DNA from: Fragum whitleyi
Lineage: Eukaryota; Mollusca; Bivalvia; Cardiida; Cardiidae
Direction: 5' to 3'
DNA: 64,000 nucleotides
Assembly (NCBI GenBank): GCA_948146395.1
Contig: OX411544.1
Location: 56,845,642-56,909,641, forward strand
The translations under genes and the position numbers were made by a program. The notes under the pieces are model-generated. The model saw only the letters and a program-made list of their open reading frames with translations. It ran no database searches and had not been told where the DNA came from. Shown here one piece after another: positions 35,865-48,200 of this stretch (its first letter is position 1; every line of letters starts with the position of its first letter).

Positions 35865-35990
35865 CCTGTCATGCGTTCAGGAAGACAAAACGGTAAAAAC
35901 TGTTTACGAATTATACCCTACTTTGCTTGCGAGCAAAACAGGGTATAATTCGCAAACAATTTGCACCGTTTTTTCATCCTGATCGCAGGG
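35865..35990. mobile_element. Palindromic MITE, family H, copy 2
   Basis: Arms 'tgcgttcaggaagacaaaac' and 'gttttttcatcctgatcgca', then 'gaattataccctactttgc' and 'caaaacagggtataattcgc' as a long inner stem. Confidence 0.85.
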
Positions 35991-36103
35991 TTGCCTCCGG
36001 CTGCTCATCCAACTTATGATTATCTTTGTATTGGTTTATTGTCCAGCAATATCTTCGATTTTCTAAAGCCCGATTTGCATTTGATGATTAAATTTGGGTT
36101 TAA

Positions 36104-36160
36104 CGCCGCTTCATTATTGTAGTTATATCGCGGCTGCTGTTACACCTAGCTATACGGTGA
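36104..36160 (-). mobile_element. SINE 3' fragment, minus
   Basis: 'tgggtttaacgccgcttcat' and 'agttatatcgcggctgctg' match the SINE 3' end. Confidence 0.7.
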
Positions 36161-36164
36161 CCGC

Positions 36165-37795
36165 TCAGCGGATGTAGATGAAGCGATAATTATTTGCAAG
36201 CGGCACAGTGACCGTGTAGCGACCGAGCGATGCCTTCACGACGTGCCTCCGGACTGCATACAGCCCTCCCATTCTTTTTTAACGACACCCGTTAGTCCTT
36301 GCAATGACCACATGGGCCTCGCATACAGCCGTACTGGAATCGCACGTTAAGCAAACACCCATGGAATTCCCAAATAAAACTTTAGCATGGAAATTTTCCC
36401 AATTAAGCAAGCCAATGTCTTAAGCAAGCGTTTTTCAAATTCCCCTTAGAAGCTGGCTAAATACAGATTAGGCTGTATTTTCAGATGCATTTCATCGAGA
36501 TCTCTAACCATGCTAATTATGATCATTGTATCTTGAATAGCCTTGAAATACTTGGCAATGTTGAGGGTTTTTTTTGCTTATGTTTGTACAAACTGATTGA
36601 AAGACAGATTGGACAAAAGGTAAAACAAAATACCCTTGATCTTATCGATGTTGAGGCATAAACATTAATTTTATCATTTTAAACCAAGCTGCAAGTTTAT
36701 TCTGCCCAGCGCTTCAGCCAAACCCCAATTACTTCAGGGACTCCGATAAAGAGCTTGTTGGCAAAAAGACGGACAAGTTGTGACAGACTAAGACGGGTGA
36801 AATTCGTTTGATCGTGTAAAGCAACTGAGAGAGAGAATATAAAGGCGAAAGGATGCATACAAAAATGCCTTCACTGCACACCCCTTTCAAATCATGTGGG
36901 TTAGGAGCTTCAATGTTTGTTCAGAGTAAATATTGTCTGAGTTCAAGGGAAGATTATTTTTTTTTATTTTCATCAGGGAGAGTTGCATGTTCAAAATTGC
37001 CTCTCGCAAAACTTCAATTTGTGATTGATATTTGTATATTTTTTAATAGAATTGAACCAAACCTGAAGGAGGGGTTTGAGACACAAAATTAGTAGTATTG
37101 TTTACAGACGGACACACAGACAAACAGTTTACCCCCGAAAACATTTGTTTCGCCGTGGTACAATGATCAAACATCTTTATAAGATGTAGTTACAATGTTC
37201 TGATCATCCACAGTAGGGTTTTTTTTTTCATCGAATAGATGTTATAAGCATTGCATAAGTAAGAACTGCGAGTAACAAAAGTTATTCTCTTGATAAATCA
37301 AACCTCATATATTCAGTTAACAATATTTATTACTTTGAATGACAAAACAAACTATGTGTATAACAATTTAAAACGGCATAATCAGAATAGGGAGAGGGCA
37401 AATTATCTAAATAACTAAAACGATTGTAAGCTTTCCTTTCCACGTTTTAACAATATTTTAGACCTCCATAACTGAAACAGCAAACAGTGGAGAGTGAGAG
37501 CAACTCTGAAAGAAACTACTCTATAATGAGAAAATATTGTGAAAATGGGAAAAATTGCTCTTTTTTTTTTTTCTTTTTCGACAATATTTTCGAAAAAGTA
37601 TAAAGTCACTCGGAATGTACAGGAAAGTCATGCAGTCTGATCTTTTCTACAATGCCTGCTTTCTACTTCATCACCCATGGATTATAATGTACATTTAATC
37701 ACTTTTCATGAATCTTCAAACCTAAGAAAATACCACAACTAATGTAAAACGAACACTTGATCCTTTCTTCCTGAATGCTTTTCAGTGGTTTATCA
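36165..37795. other. No gene seen
   Basis: No supported ORF. A hairpin with arms 'caatattttcg' and 'gaaaatattg'-like text lies near 37520-37595. Confidence 0.45.
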
Positions 37796-37797
37796 AA

Positions 37798-39126
37798 CTA
37801 GAAAGCCATGAATGGCTTGAGTCGCTCCACAGGCTGAAATTCTTGTAAAAGCAAATAAATGTTTTGGCTAGATTTTTAGATATTTGGGGTTCTACTGATG
37901 TTGAAAATGATTTTCAAAGTTTCAACTATATAACATATGGAGAAATGACCTCTGCTATTAGAAGACATATTTTTCATCAAATCAAAATAATTTTTGGCTG
38001 CATGAGAATGGGTCACCCAAAGATCATACCAAAAATGTTTGATTGATATCCATCAGTTACATTCTGAGAAAATAATTTTTGGTACACTGATAAACGGTCA
38101 CTCAAGGATCATTCCAGTGAAATTTAGTTGATATCCAAAAATCAGATTCTGAGAAAATGATTTTCAAATTTTCCACTAAATAACATATAGAGAAATGACC
38201 TCTGCCCATAAATGCATATTTTTCATCCAATCAAAATAATTTTTAGTACACTGATAAAGGGTCACTCAGGGATCATTCCAGTGAAATTTGGTTGATATCC
38301 ATCAGTTACATTCTGAGAAAATGATTTTCAAAGTTTCCAATAAATAACATATAGAGAAATGACCTCCGCCCATAAAATGCATATTTTTCATCCAATCACA
38401 ATGATTTTTTGTAGACTGATAAAGGGTCACTCAAGGGTCACCTAAGAGTCATTACAGTGAAATTTGGTTGATATCCATTAATTCTATTCTGAGAAAATGA
38501 TTTTCAAAGTTTCCACTATATAACATATAGAGAAATGACCTCCGCCTATAAAATGCATATTTTTCATTCAATCACAATGATTTTTTGTAGACTGATAAAG
38601 GGTCACTCATGCATATTTTTCATTCAATCACAATGATTTTTTGTAGACTGATAAAGGGTCACTCATGGATCATTCCAGTGAAATTTGGTTGATATCCATC
38701 AGTTACATTCTGAGAAAATGATTTTCAAAGTAGAGAAATGACACTGCCTATAAAATGCATATTTTTCATCCAATCACAATGATTTTTTGTAGACTGATAA
38801 AGGGTCACCCAAGGAGCATTCATGTAAAATTTAATTGGTATCCATTGATTAGAATCTGAGCAAACTCTCTTTTGCCATATTTGGAAATTAGCCACGCCCA
38901 TTAAATCCATGTTTTTCATTGGACCAAATTTTCTTGAACAACTTTGAAAGAGCGTCACCCAAGGATCATTCCTGTGAAGTTTGATTGAAATCCATCCAAT
39001 AGTTTCTGAGAAGATTTTTAAAGAAAAGTTTACAACAGCACGCACGGACGGACAGACGGACAGACGCACGATGGACACAACGCCATGACAATAGCCCCAG
39101 TGGCTTTCAGCCAGTGGAGCTAAAAA
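37798..39126 (+). mobile_element. Pearl/Helentron-like element with tandem core, family P2, copy 1
   Basis: Starts CTAGAAAGCCATGAATGGCT with a hairpin (AAGCCA..TGGCTT), then GTCGCTCCAC. It ends with stem-loop GGCTTTCAGCC, then AGTGGAGCTAAAAA. GCTCCAC and GTGGAGC are subterminal inverted repeats. The core is about six degenerate units of 160-190 bp ('gagaaatgacctccgcccat', 'actgataaagggtcactcaa', 'ggttgatatccatcagttac'). A GGAC/AGAC tract lies near the 3' end. The 145-codon minus ORF here is repeat sequence. Confidence 0.85.
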
Positions 39127-39215
39127 TAACATAAGATTATCCCTTGTTAATCTCATCACCAAACCATTGTATTTACAGAAAGATTTTGATCATTTTACTA
39201 TATTAGATGTTATCT

Positions 39216-39660
39216 CATTCGGAACACCACTCGGCCAATCTCACCATCAACCTCGGATGTACATAGACGTACTATTTCAAAAAATTACGGGAAACCTTGG
39301 AAAAACATGATGACGTCAGTTAAAATGGCGTTAGCCCTCAAAACTGTGAGTGAAAACATTCAACATCACCAACGCTACTCGTTTAAGTCACTAACGTCAA
39401 ATAATCATATCCTTATATAAATATCTTAAGATTCTTAAATAACGGCTGAAAAAATCTCAATTTTTGAGAATGATTCGTCATTCTCAAAAATTTAGATTTT
39501 TCAGCCATTATTTACTGTAAAATATATAAATCTACAGTGCTAGTTTTTCTTACATTGTTTCCGCCTAACAAAATGCATGACTTTGTTACATACCCATCCG
39601 TCTTACGTACATCCGAGGTATGTTGCAGTTTACGGAAATGGCCGAGTGATGCTCCGAATG
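39216..39660. mobile_element. Mutator-like MITE, family B, copy 3 with perfect duplication
   Basis: CATTCGGAACACCACTCGGC to GCCGAGTGATGCTCCGAATG. The 10-bp duplication GATGTTATCT lies directly outside each end (39206-39215 and 39661-39670). Confidence 0.93.
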
Positions 39661-39839
39661 GATGTTATCTATGTGGGGCCCATTAAACGTATAACATTGC
39701 CTAGTACTTAGTTACAAGCAAAATAATGTAAATTGAAAATACTTTGCCCTAGAAATTTCATAATCACAAATGAAATGTCACACTAGTGCATTTTTTTCAA
39801 TACTATTATTGGCCCAATACCATAAATTAATCTTTGTCC

Positions 39840-42830
39840 CCAGCTTTAATGATCAGACCCAGTAGCTACAATGGATGCAATCTTTGAGGTACTTGCCTTC
39901 TGTCAAACAAGAGGGCCATAGTGGCCCTTAATCGCTCACCTGAGTGAATTGTCCTAAACACATTCCAAGCAGGTTTTAAAAAAATATTTGGCTCATTTTT
40001 CAAGAAAAAAGACTTGACTTTTATCACAATAATAATTCTGAACAAATTTTAAGTTGATTGGGCAAAAAAGTGGAAACCAGGGTGCATACACAACTTTTCT
40101 TAGATTTGACCCAGTGACCTTGTTTTTGACCTCACTTGCCCAAATTTCAAACTGGACTGAAATTTTATCAGGACAATCAATCTAACCAAATTTCAGGTTG
40201 ATCAGACAAAAAATGAGACCTCCAGGTTGCATACAAGGTTTTCCTAAGATTTGACCCAATGCCTAGTTTTTGACCCAACTTGACCCAGTTTTAAACTTGT
40301 CCGAGTTTTTGTAAAAACAATCATTCTAGATAACAAAATTTCAGGTAAATTGGGGAAAAATGTGTCCTCTAGAGTGCATATAAGGGTTTTCTATGATTCG
40401 AAGCCATGACCTAATTTTTGACCCCTCTTGACCCTATTCTGAACTTGCCTGAGATTTTATCAAGACAATCATTCAGACCAGATTTCAGGTTGATCAGACA
40501 AAAAATGTGACATCTAGAGTGCATACAAGGGTTTTCTAAGATTTGACCCAGTGACCTAGTTTTTGACCCCACTTGACCCAATTTCAAACTGGTCCCAGAT
40601 TTGATCAAGACAATCATTCTGACCAAAGTTCAGGTTGATAAGACAAAAAATGTGTCCTCTATAGTGCTTACAAGGTTTTTCTAAGATTTGACCCCCGTGA
40701 CCTAGGTTTTGACCCAAGTTGACCCAATTTCGAACTTGTCCTAGATTTTATGAAGACAATCATTCTGACCAAATTTCAAGTTGATCAGACCAAAAATGTG
40801 ACCTCTAGAGTGCATACAAGGGTTTTCTAAGATTTGACCCAGTGACCTAGTTTTTGACCCCACATGACCCAATTTCAAACTGGTCCGAGATTTGATCAAG
40901 ACAATCATTCTGACCAAAGTTCAGGTTGATAAGACAAAAAATGTGTCCTCTATAGTGCTTACAAGGTTTTTTTAAGATTTGACTCCCGTGACCTAGTTTT
41001 TGACCCCAGTTGACCCAATTTCGAACTTGTCCTAGATTTTATCAAGACAATCATTCTGACCAAATTTCAAGTTGATCAGACCAAAAATGTGACCTCTAGA
41101 GTGCATACAAGGGTTTTCTAAGATGTGACCCTGTGACCTAGTTTTTGTCCCCACTTGACCCTATTTTGAACTTGTCCGAGAACTTATCAAGACAATCATT
41201 CTGACCTAATTTCAAGTTGATCAGACAAAGAATGTGACCTGTAGAGTGCATACAAGTTTTTGCTTAGATTTGACCCCGTGACCTAGTTTTTGACCCCAGT
41301 TGACCCAATTTTGAACTTGTCCTAGATTGTATTAAGACAATCATTCTGACCAAATTTCAAGTTGATCAGACCAAAAATGTGACCTCTAGAGTGCATACAA
41401 GGGTTTTCTAAGATTTGACCCAGTGACCTAGTTTTTGACCCCACATGACCCAATTTCAAACTGGTCCGAGATTTGATCAAGACAATCACTCTGACCAAAT
41501 TTCAAGTTGATCAGACAAAGAATGTGACCTCTAGAGTGCATACAAGTTTTTGCTTAGATTTGACCCCGTGACCTAGTTTTTGACCCCAGTTGACCCAATT
41601 TTGAACTCACCCGAGATTTTATCAAGACAATCATTCTGACCAAATTTCAAGTTCATCAGACCAAAAATGTGACCTCTAGAGTGCATACAAGGGTTTTCTA
41701 AGAATTGACTCCCGTGACCTAGTTTTTGACCACACTTGACCCTATTTCGAACTTGTTCGAGAACTTATCAAGACAATCATTCTGACCAAATTTCAGCTTG
41801 ATTGGGCAAAAAATGTGACCTCTAGAGTGCATACAAGGTTTTTCTTAGATTTGACCCCGTGATCTAGTTTTTGACCCCAGTTGACCCAATTTCGAATTCG
41901 TGCGAGATTTTATCAAGACAATCATTCTGACCAAATTTCAGCTTGATTGGGCAAAAAATGTGGCCTCTAGAGTGCATACAAGGTTAATGTTGACGACACA
42001 CGACGGACGACACACGACTGACGACGGACATCCACCCAACCACAACAGCTCACCTTGAGCACTTCGTGCTCAGGTGAGCTAAAAAGTGACTGTACAGAAT
42101 AAGCTTGTTAAATCTGTGATCATGGAGTTATGATTAGATATGATCAGATCCAGTCACTTATACTTCTACAAACTTTGTGATGCCTGTCTAATGTACTTGA
42201 AGTCTTCCAAGCAAGTAACTATACAGGATATACTTGATTAATCTGTTCTCCAGCTGTCACATCAGTCAGAACTAGAAGCTACTACTTCTGCAATCTTCGA
42301 GGCACTTACCTTTTGTCAATCAAGTGACTGTACAGAATAAGGTTAATGGATCAGCGTCCATGCAGTTATGTTTAGATATAGCTAGACCCAGTAGCTACTA
42401 GTCTGCATTGTTTGTGATGCCTGTCTTGTGTAATTAAATACTGTCCAACAAGTGACTGTACAAGATATATTGAGATGAATCTTTACTCCAACTGTCATGA
42501 TCAGATAGTCTGACCCAATAGCTACTGCTTCTGCAATGTTTGTAATGTCTGTCTGATGTACTTAAAGACTGTTTAAAAAGTCACCCTCCAAGATATATAT
42601 ATTTAGAATTAATCTGCCTCTCAAACTGTCAGTAGCTTCAACTTCTGCAATGTTTGTGATGCCTCTCTGGTGTACTTTGAGTCTATCCAACAAGTGACTG
42701 TACAGGATATATTTTGAAAATCTGAACTCCAGCTGTGTTCACCATCAGGTATGGTCAGACCCAGTAGCTGTTGCTCCTACAATGCTTTTGATGCCTGTCT
42801 GATGTACTTGAAGTCTGTGGAGTAAAAAGT
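39840..42830 (+). repeat. Minisatellite of about 125-bp units, split by a pearl-like element
   Basis: Units of 'gactgtacaggatatatt', 'cagacccagtagctactg', 'cttctgcaatgtttgtgatg', 'cctgtctgatgtacttgaag' and 'tccaacaagt' run 42086-42830 (six units). Part of one unit lies at 39840-39910, left of the inserted element. Units differ by perhaps 15-25 %. Confidence 0.85.
39908..42085 (+). mobile_element. Pearl/Helentron-like element with tandem core, family P3, copy 1
   Basis: Starts CAAGAGGGCCATAGTGGCCC (hairpin GGGCCA..TGGCCC), then ATCGCTCACCTGAG. It ends in stem-loop GAGCACTTCGTGCTC, then AGGTGAGCTAAAAA. The core is about 12-13 units of about 145 bp ('tgacctagtttttgacccca', 'caagacaatcattctgacca', 'tgacctctagagtgcataca'). 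A GACG-rich tract lies near 41995. It is inserted within a 125-bp minisatellite unit. Confidence 0.88.
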
Positions 42831-42841
42831 AAATACAGTTT

Positions 42842-42962
42842 GTTTAATTGGTGTTACTGCCTGCTTTCAACAATCTTTCATTTATATCATGGTAGCTAGA
42901 GTACCTAACAATGGATTCATGGTATTTCTTGCATCAGTACTACCATTAAAACCTAATGGCAT
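42842..42962 (-). mobile_element. SINE fragment, minus
   Basis: 'gcctgctttcaacaatcttt', 'gagtacctaacaatggattc' and 'ggtatttcttgcatcagtac' match the complement of the SINE body. Confidence 0.75.
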
Positions 42963-43267
42963 ATTCATGATGTACATAAGGCTCTTGCAGAAGTTAAAGA
43001 CTAAGATCAGCCTGCACAAATGTGCAGTCTGATCGTTGCCTCCACTGCCTACTTTCTAGTTTAATATATACAAAATAAAGAGCTAGATAGGTAGAAACTT
43101 TTGGAATAAGCAATTATTTGAACAAAATTTAAAATGGGGTTAAACTTAAGTAGAAAGTTAAGTAAATATTCAAATTACAAATAAGAAATGTTGCTTGCCC
43201 AATGATGTTAGCAATATGTGTGTTTTTACACTTGATATGCATATAATAATATGGATGATTTTGTGCT

Positions 43268-43452
43268 TGATGATTTATGTGTTAGAATGAGGTTAAACAC
43301 AGCTTTTTACAATCTTCAGTCATATAACAGTGGCTTGATATGATTTTCTGGTAAATAACACTCCAATACTATCATTACATATTGTCCTTGCCTTCAGCTG
43401 CTACCCCACAGAGGTTTTAAATCATCAATCCAATGGTGATGGACAAATGTTA
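43268..43452 (-). mobile_element. SINE fragment, minus, diverged
   Basis: 'gaggttaaacacagctttt', 'ccttgccttcagctgctacc' and 'atcatcaatccaatggtgat' follow the SINE order. Confidence 0.7.
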
Positions 43453-43454
43453 GA

Positions 43455-43748
43455 AACAAAATTCATCATAAAATGAAGCCTGTATTGACCTGATATCACC
43501 TATCTGATACATAACATAATATCAGAAAGTCTATTTTTCGGAAACAATTTGCATACTCTGACCTGAATTTCTTTGATTTTAAAGGGTTTATCATAATTAA
43601 GCGCACAAAAGATTGCATGATAAATAGAATAACATGTAATTGTCTTAAAATATCAATGTTATCTGGTCTCTGTAGTGAGAAATTATCATGTCTCCGCAAA
43701 GCCTTGTCATGATAAATTCTACCAACCTCGACCAGACACCATTGATAT
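43455..43748. other. No gene seen
   Basis: The 98-codon frame at 43496-43792 runs into a family A MITE and is not supported. Confidence 0.4.
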
Positions 43749-43749
43749 T

Positions 43750-43946
43750 TTAAGGTAGTGGTACCGTAATAGTTCTGCAAAAGAACTTTCACAATGTTGA
43801 CTAAGGTTTCCTAATGAAAACCAGGGTTCGTGGTCTTTCATAGTCTTGACCTAGGTTTCCTAAAAGATAATTAGGAAACCTAGGGGAATGATGTTGTGGT
43901 TTGTTGCTCCTGGGGCGTTGCGGGTGATTATGGATCTGCTACCTTA
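43750..43946. mobile_element. Palindromic MITE, family A, copy 3
   Basis: TTAAGGTAGTGGTACCGTAA to 'tggatctgctacctta', with duplicated inner arms ('aggtttcctaatgaaaacc', 'cctaggtttcctaaaagat'). Confidence 0.8.
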
Positions 43947-44029
43947 GTTGAGATCAAACAAACCTTTAATTAGTAGGTATCTTAAACTGGCTTGGTCCAT
44001 GATTAATTTTACTTTTACAGGGGTGATAA

Positions 44030-44470
44030 TGGTAGTAGTTGTAATGATGATGATTCTTTATCATTAAAATTTATCATTATTATCTTTATGATTATTATTA
44101 TTAGTATTATCATTATAAGTACCATTATCATTATCATCATCATATTATAAATAAATTATTCCACCTTATTCTTCTTACTCTATTACCTTTTATTTAAATT
44201 ATCATAGAATTATTGTTATTATTCTTATTATTTATTATTATAGTTGTTATTATTATTATTATCACCATTATAATTATTATATAAATTTTTTTATTTATCT
44301 ATTTTAATAAAATAAGAATACTTATTTTGCATTATCTTATTCTTCTCCTTCTACTTATTCTAATAAGTAAAATGATATTCACTTTCATTCTAATTATTAT
44401 CATTACTAATTTTCATTTTATTTTATTTATTTATATTTTTATTTGTATCATTCTATTTAATTTATTTAAG
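44030..44470. repeat. ATT-rich low-complexity tract
   Basis: Degenerate ATT/ATG/TTA microsatellite with no coding content. Confidence 0.85.
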
Positions 44471-44747
44471 TCTGTTAGTTATATATGGTTCTAATCTGCT
44501 GATATATTTGGAATTGAAGTGAGAATCTTATGTGCATGATGATGTGGCGTCATTTGGCCGTCACGGTTAAGTGAATGCTTTGTGCTGTACTGGAAATCAC
44601 GTCACGTTGCTATTGACGTTGCTTTATACTGTAATGGAGGAAAGATGTAGATGTAGTTTCTAGATTATATTGTGTTTTTCTTGATGAAGGTCAGGTGACC
44701 GAAAATTTGAAAAAGAGTGTTTATGGAAATAAAATACAATATTAAAA

Positions 44748-44815
44748 TTCATTACTTTCAAAACATTGTGGAACTATTATGGGTCTATTATGGGTCCACT
44801 ACCTTTAGACACTAG
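44748..44815. mobile_element. Family A half copy
   Basis: Right arm only: 'cattactttcaaaacattgt' then 'ggaactattatgggtc' and 'gggtccactacctttag'. Confidence 0.65.
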
Positions 44816-44844
44816 CATGTTATCTCTATATGAGGATCAAACCC

Positions 44845-44910
44845 ATGACACCTTGTGACTGAAGATTGAGACTCTGATGCGCTACCAACTGCACTATTAT
44901 GAGGGCTTGT
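44845..44910 (-). mobile_element. Decayed SINE head, minus
   Basis: 'ggatcaaacccatgacacc' and 'gcgctaccaactgcactat' are the complement of a B box and an A box. Confidence 0.6.
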
Positions 44911-44995
44911 GCTAGATGAAAGGAGATGAAAATGTGTAATGTAATGGTCAATTCTAGCACAGTATACTATTTCACCTGTTAGTTAATAAATATGA

Positions 44996-45246
44996 TCAAA
45001 TTCTGGTGACCTGTGATGACTCTGCCCCTTTAACCTCACTTCTATTCTCATTGGCTGTCTCCATGGCTTCCAAATTGGGGGCGGATCCAGCAAATCCAAG
45101 ACTTTCATGGGAATACTGCCTCTGATTGGTCACCATAAGAGAAGGGGAAGGGCTAATACATGGTGTTGATGTCTGTGATTGGCTGATTTCACACTGATCC
45201 AGAAGTTTGACCAATTCTTTAGGCGTAGGACCTCCTTGATTTTTCT
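44996..45246 (-). CDS. KCTD3: KCTD3-like exon 10, C-terminal tail (3' end uncertain)
   Basis: Entered in phase 1 behind acceptor TTTGTAG. It encodes (E)[20 protein letters not shown], a Ser/Pro-rich stretch ([16 protein letters not shown]), then '[20 protein letters not shown]' and '[11 protein letters not shown]'. The GGPTxxELxKLLDQC motif directly follows the propeller in KCTD3/SHKBP1. Read straight on, the frame ends with VTRI and TGA at 44996-44998. In vertebrate KCTD3 the tail continues for well over a hundred residues beyond EVKGA, so the exon may instead be spliced, for instance at CAG|GTCACC (left edge 45011), to exons I could not identify. No clear poly(A) signal is attached to this stop. 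Confidence 0.8.
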
Positions 45247-48200
45247 CTACAAATCAAAAAATATCAGTTTGTTTGAAATTTCTTTTTACCAACAAATTGA
45301 TCACAATTAAAGAAGCAAAATTAGCTAAATGAAGATATATATTACATATATGAACTGGAAGCTGGCAACACGTACATACACTAAACAGAAGGATCACAGA
45401 GGCAGCAGCCTAAAATGATCTCAACTCCAAATAAGTAAGTAAGTATATAACAGATAGGCATATATCTGAAACTTGTAGTGTATACTGGGATTGAGTTTGA
45501 AAACTGAGCAGACACAACACATCAAGAGGGTACATAGTTTCTGCCATGTGGTCAGGATGTATATATATAATACATACTTAGTGTTTTGTATGAGAAACAA
45601 GAGCTGTCACTGTAAGATGACAATGCCCCCGACACCGCTTTGATTTTAAATTATGGCCAATCTATGTTGAAGGTCAAGGTCATCCAGGGGTCAAGGTCAC
45701 CAAAGTATGTGCCTACAGAAAGGTAATGTACCAAGGAATGTTGTGGTAAAGTATGATGCGAATATGTTAAGTAATAAGGAAGTTATGGCCAATGTTAAAG
45801 TTTTTGGACGGAATGACGGACGGACGGACAGACGGACGGACGGACGGACAAGTCAAATTTATGATGCCTCCCTATCGGGGGCATAAAAATATCTAACGAG
45901 GTTGGGAAAATTGATCATTGTTGAGGCTCTGCCGAGACAGTTATCAATTATCACGACCGAGTTAGATATTTTTTTCATACAAAACATTAAGTATGTATTA
46001 TATTTATCTTATAACCTCTAATTGTATTGTTTTTGTCGATGTTTCTTACTGAAATGCAAGTTTCTAAAAATAACCACATTATATCATTGTTCTAAAAATA
46101 ACTATGTGATAACATAAAAATTATCATACAGGATGTTATCATACGGATATTTGTATAGTTATAAGATAAAAAAAGGTACAAACTGTTTGTAAATTATGCA
46201 TATCTTTGCATGTTCATTTGCATACAGAGCAGGGTATAACTTGCAAACAATTTGCATTGTAATGTCATCCTGAATGCAGGCCATGATATCTGTGTTATAT
46301 CTGATAATCACCATTCTATTCAACACATGCTATCATGTGCAAATTAATATTTGTTTATTTGAAATTTGTGTTTAATTGAATTGGTTGCAGGTATGTCCTA
46401 CAGCAAATAAATGCTCTATCAAAGTTGAACCCTAAGTAATGCTTATTTCTTTAAGGTATTTAATCATGTTATATAACAATCTATGTCATGGTATTTGAGA
46501 CAGTTAAAAGAGAACAACATAAGTCAGTTTCAACGGCTGGCTTACAAAAGTATATTTAACAGTAAACTTTACTATGTCTTGTTCACCACATGTGAGAATG
46601 ACAACCAGAAATTATTTGGTCTTTGCTGAACAATTATAGCTACATATTTCATGGCTCAGCGCAAAACAGTTCTAACTGCCTATATGTCATAGGCAGTTAC
46701 AACTGTTTTGCAATCCATATGTTAACTAGAACTGTGATGAGTAAAAAATTTTGTACTTTGGTGCCCAAGCTCTCTTTACCCATTACTTATTACCAGTACT
46801 TGTATCCCTGCGGATTTACATGTATTTATTTTATCAACAAAATTATAATGCCGAATCCAGAATTTGTGTAAAGGGGGCTTGATTACACAAACATTCTGAC
46901 ATGATTTTAAGGGAAAAAGGTGTTGCAAGTTTGTAACTCGCAAAAAAGTAGCTAGGATTTCAAGACTTACAGATGTTAGTCTGTAGTACCCTCTGGAAAT
47001 AAGCATAAGAAAAGAATTGAAGACCGTTTTGAACAGTCTTCAATTCTTTTCTGATGTTGATTCCAAAAATGAACTTAGTGATTATACAATAGTCAGGTAA
47101 CAGGTAATGATCCAGAACCTGGGAAGGATTGTTACGATACCAATACCAGTGTAATCGAGTAGTACTCGTCCCAGCTCTATTGATAAGATAAACAGAAGAA
47201 TCTGCACCATTTCATACCTTCATCAGTGCTATTTGACATCAAATCTAATGCTGTGGTCAGATCCCACATCTGTATGCCCCCGTTAGTGTGCCCCGTGAAC
47301 AAAAACCGGCGAGGTCGTGACCCCATTCTGCTGGATCCCTCACATTCATGGACACAGAAAGCGCTAATGGTTGTACCGTCAACAGATCGTATAACACACA
47401 CACTGAAATTATTATCTCTTGTCATGTTGAACCAGGAATATTCCTGCTTCAGATGCACTAATAGTCCAAGATCAGTTTATACAAATATAGTCAAAGATCA
47501 GTCTGTACAAATGTGAAATCTGATCTTAGGCTATACCATCTGTCCCTTATTAAGTGATGAGTCACATAATTATATAAATCTGTATCCATCATTAATTTTG
47601 TAGCTTATCTTACAACAAGGTGGTAAATAGTCACAAGATGCACCCATGACAGTGCTGGATGTTAACTGGGAAAAAGGATCTGAATTTATGTCGAAAAATC
47701 TACATAGGGCAATAAATAAAAAGATAAGATAAGTAAAGTTTTGGCTCTTGTGTAATGCACTGAATTATCATAAGAAGCATATAAGTGCCAAGTTTCATAT
47801 CAATTTCAGGGTTAACAAATTTCCATACCGTTTCCCATTAGATGAGAGTCTAACAAACAACTGGTCAGTCTCCGGAACAACCTTCTGTATAAACAACTGT
47901 TGATCATCCTGCTCTCCAAATGGTCCTAGGATAAACAGGACGTTACAGAATGTACAATACACTGTGTGTGACATTTCCAACATTTTTTGTGTAGGTGATC
48001 ATCAAGCTGCTGATTGCCTGTCTATCACCTAACAAAATCTTGATTTGTAATGTTATAAGGCATTTAAAACTTTATATTTTTTCTATTCTAGACATGGTTA
48101 AGATCAGCTTGACTCACTCACAATCAAGTTACAGGTTCCTTTCTTATATAAGCCTTTTTGTGCTTTAAGGTAGTGGGCCTGAAAAAGTTCCGCAACATTT

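Noticed and set aside
38725..39162. 145-codon minus-strand ORF, the longest in the window
   Set aside because: It lies wholly inside the tandem core and 3' end of a P2 element; other copies of the family do not keep the frame open.
39908..42085. Tandem units as a repetitive protein gene
   Set aside because: Unit length is not kept in a single open frame; stops occur in all frames, and the ends are those of a mobile element.
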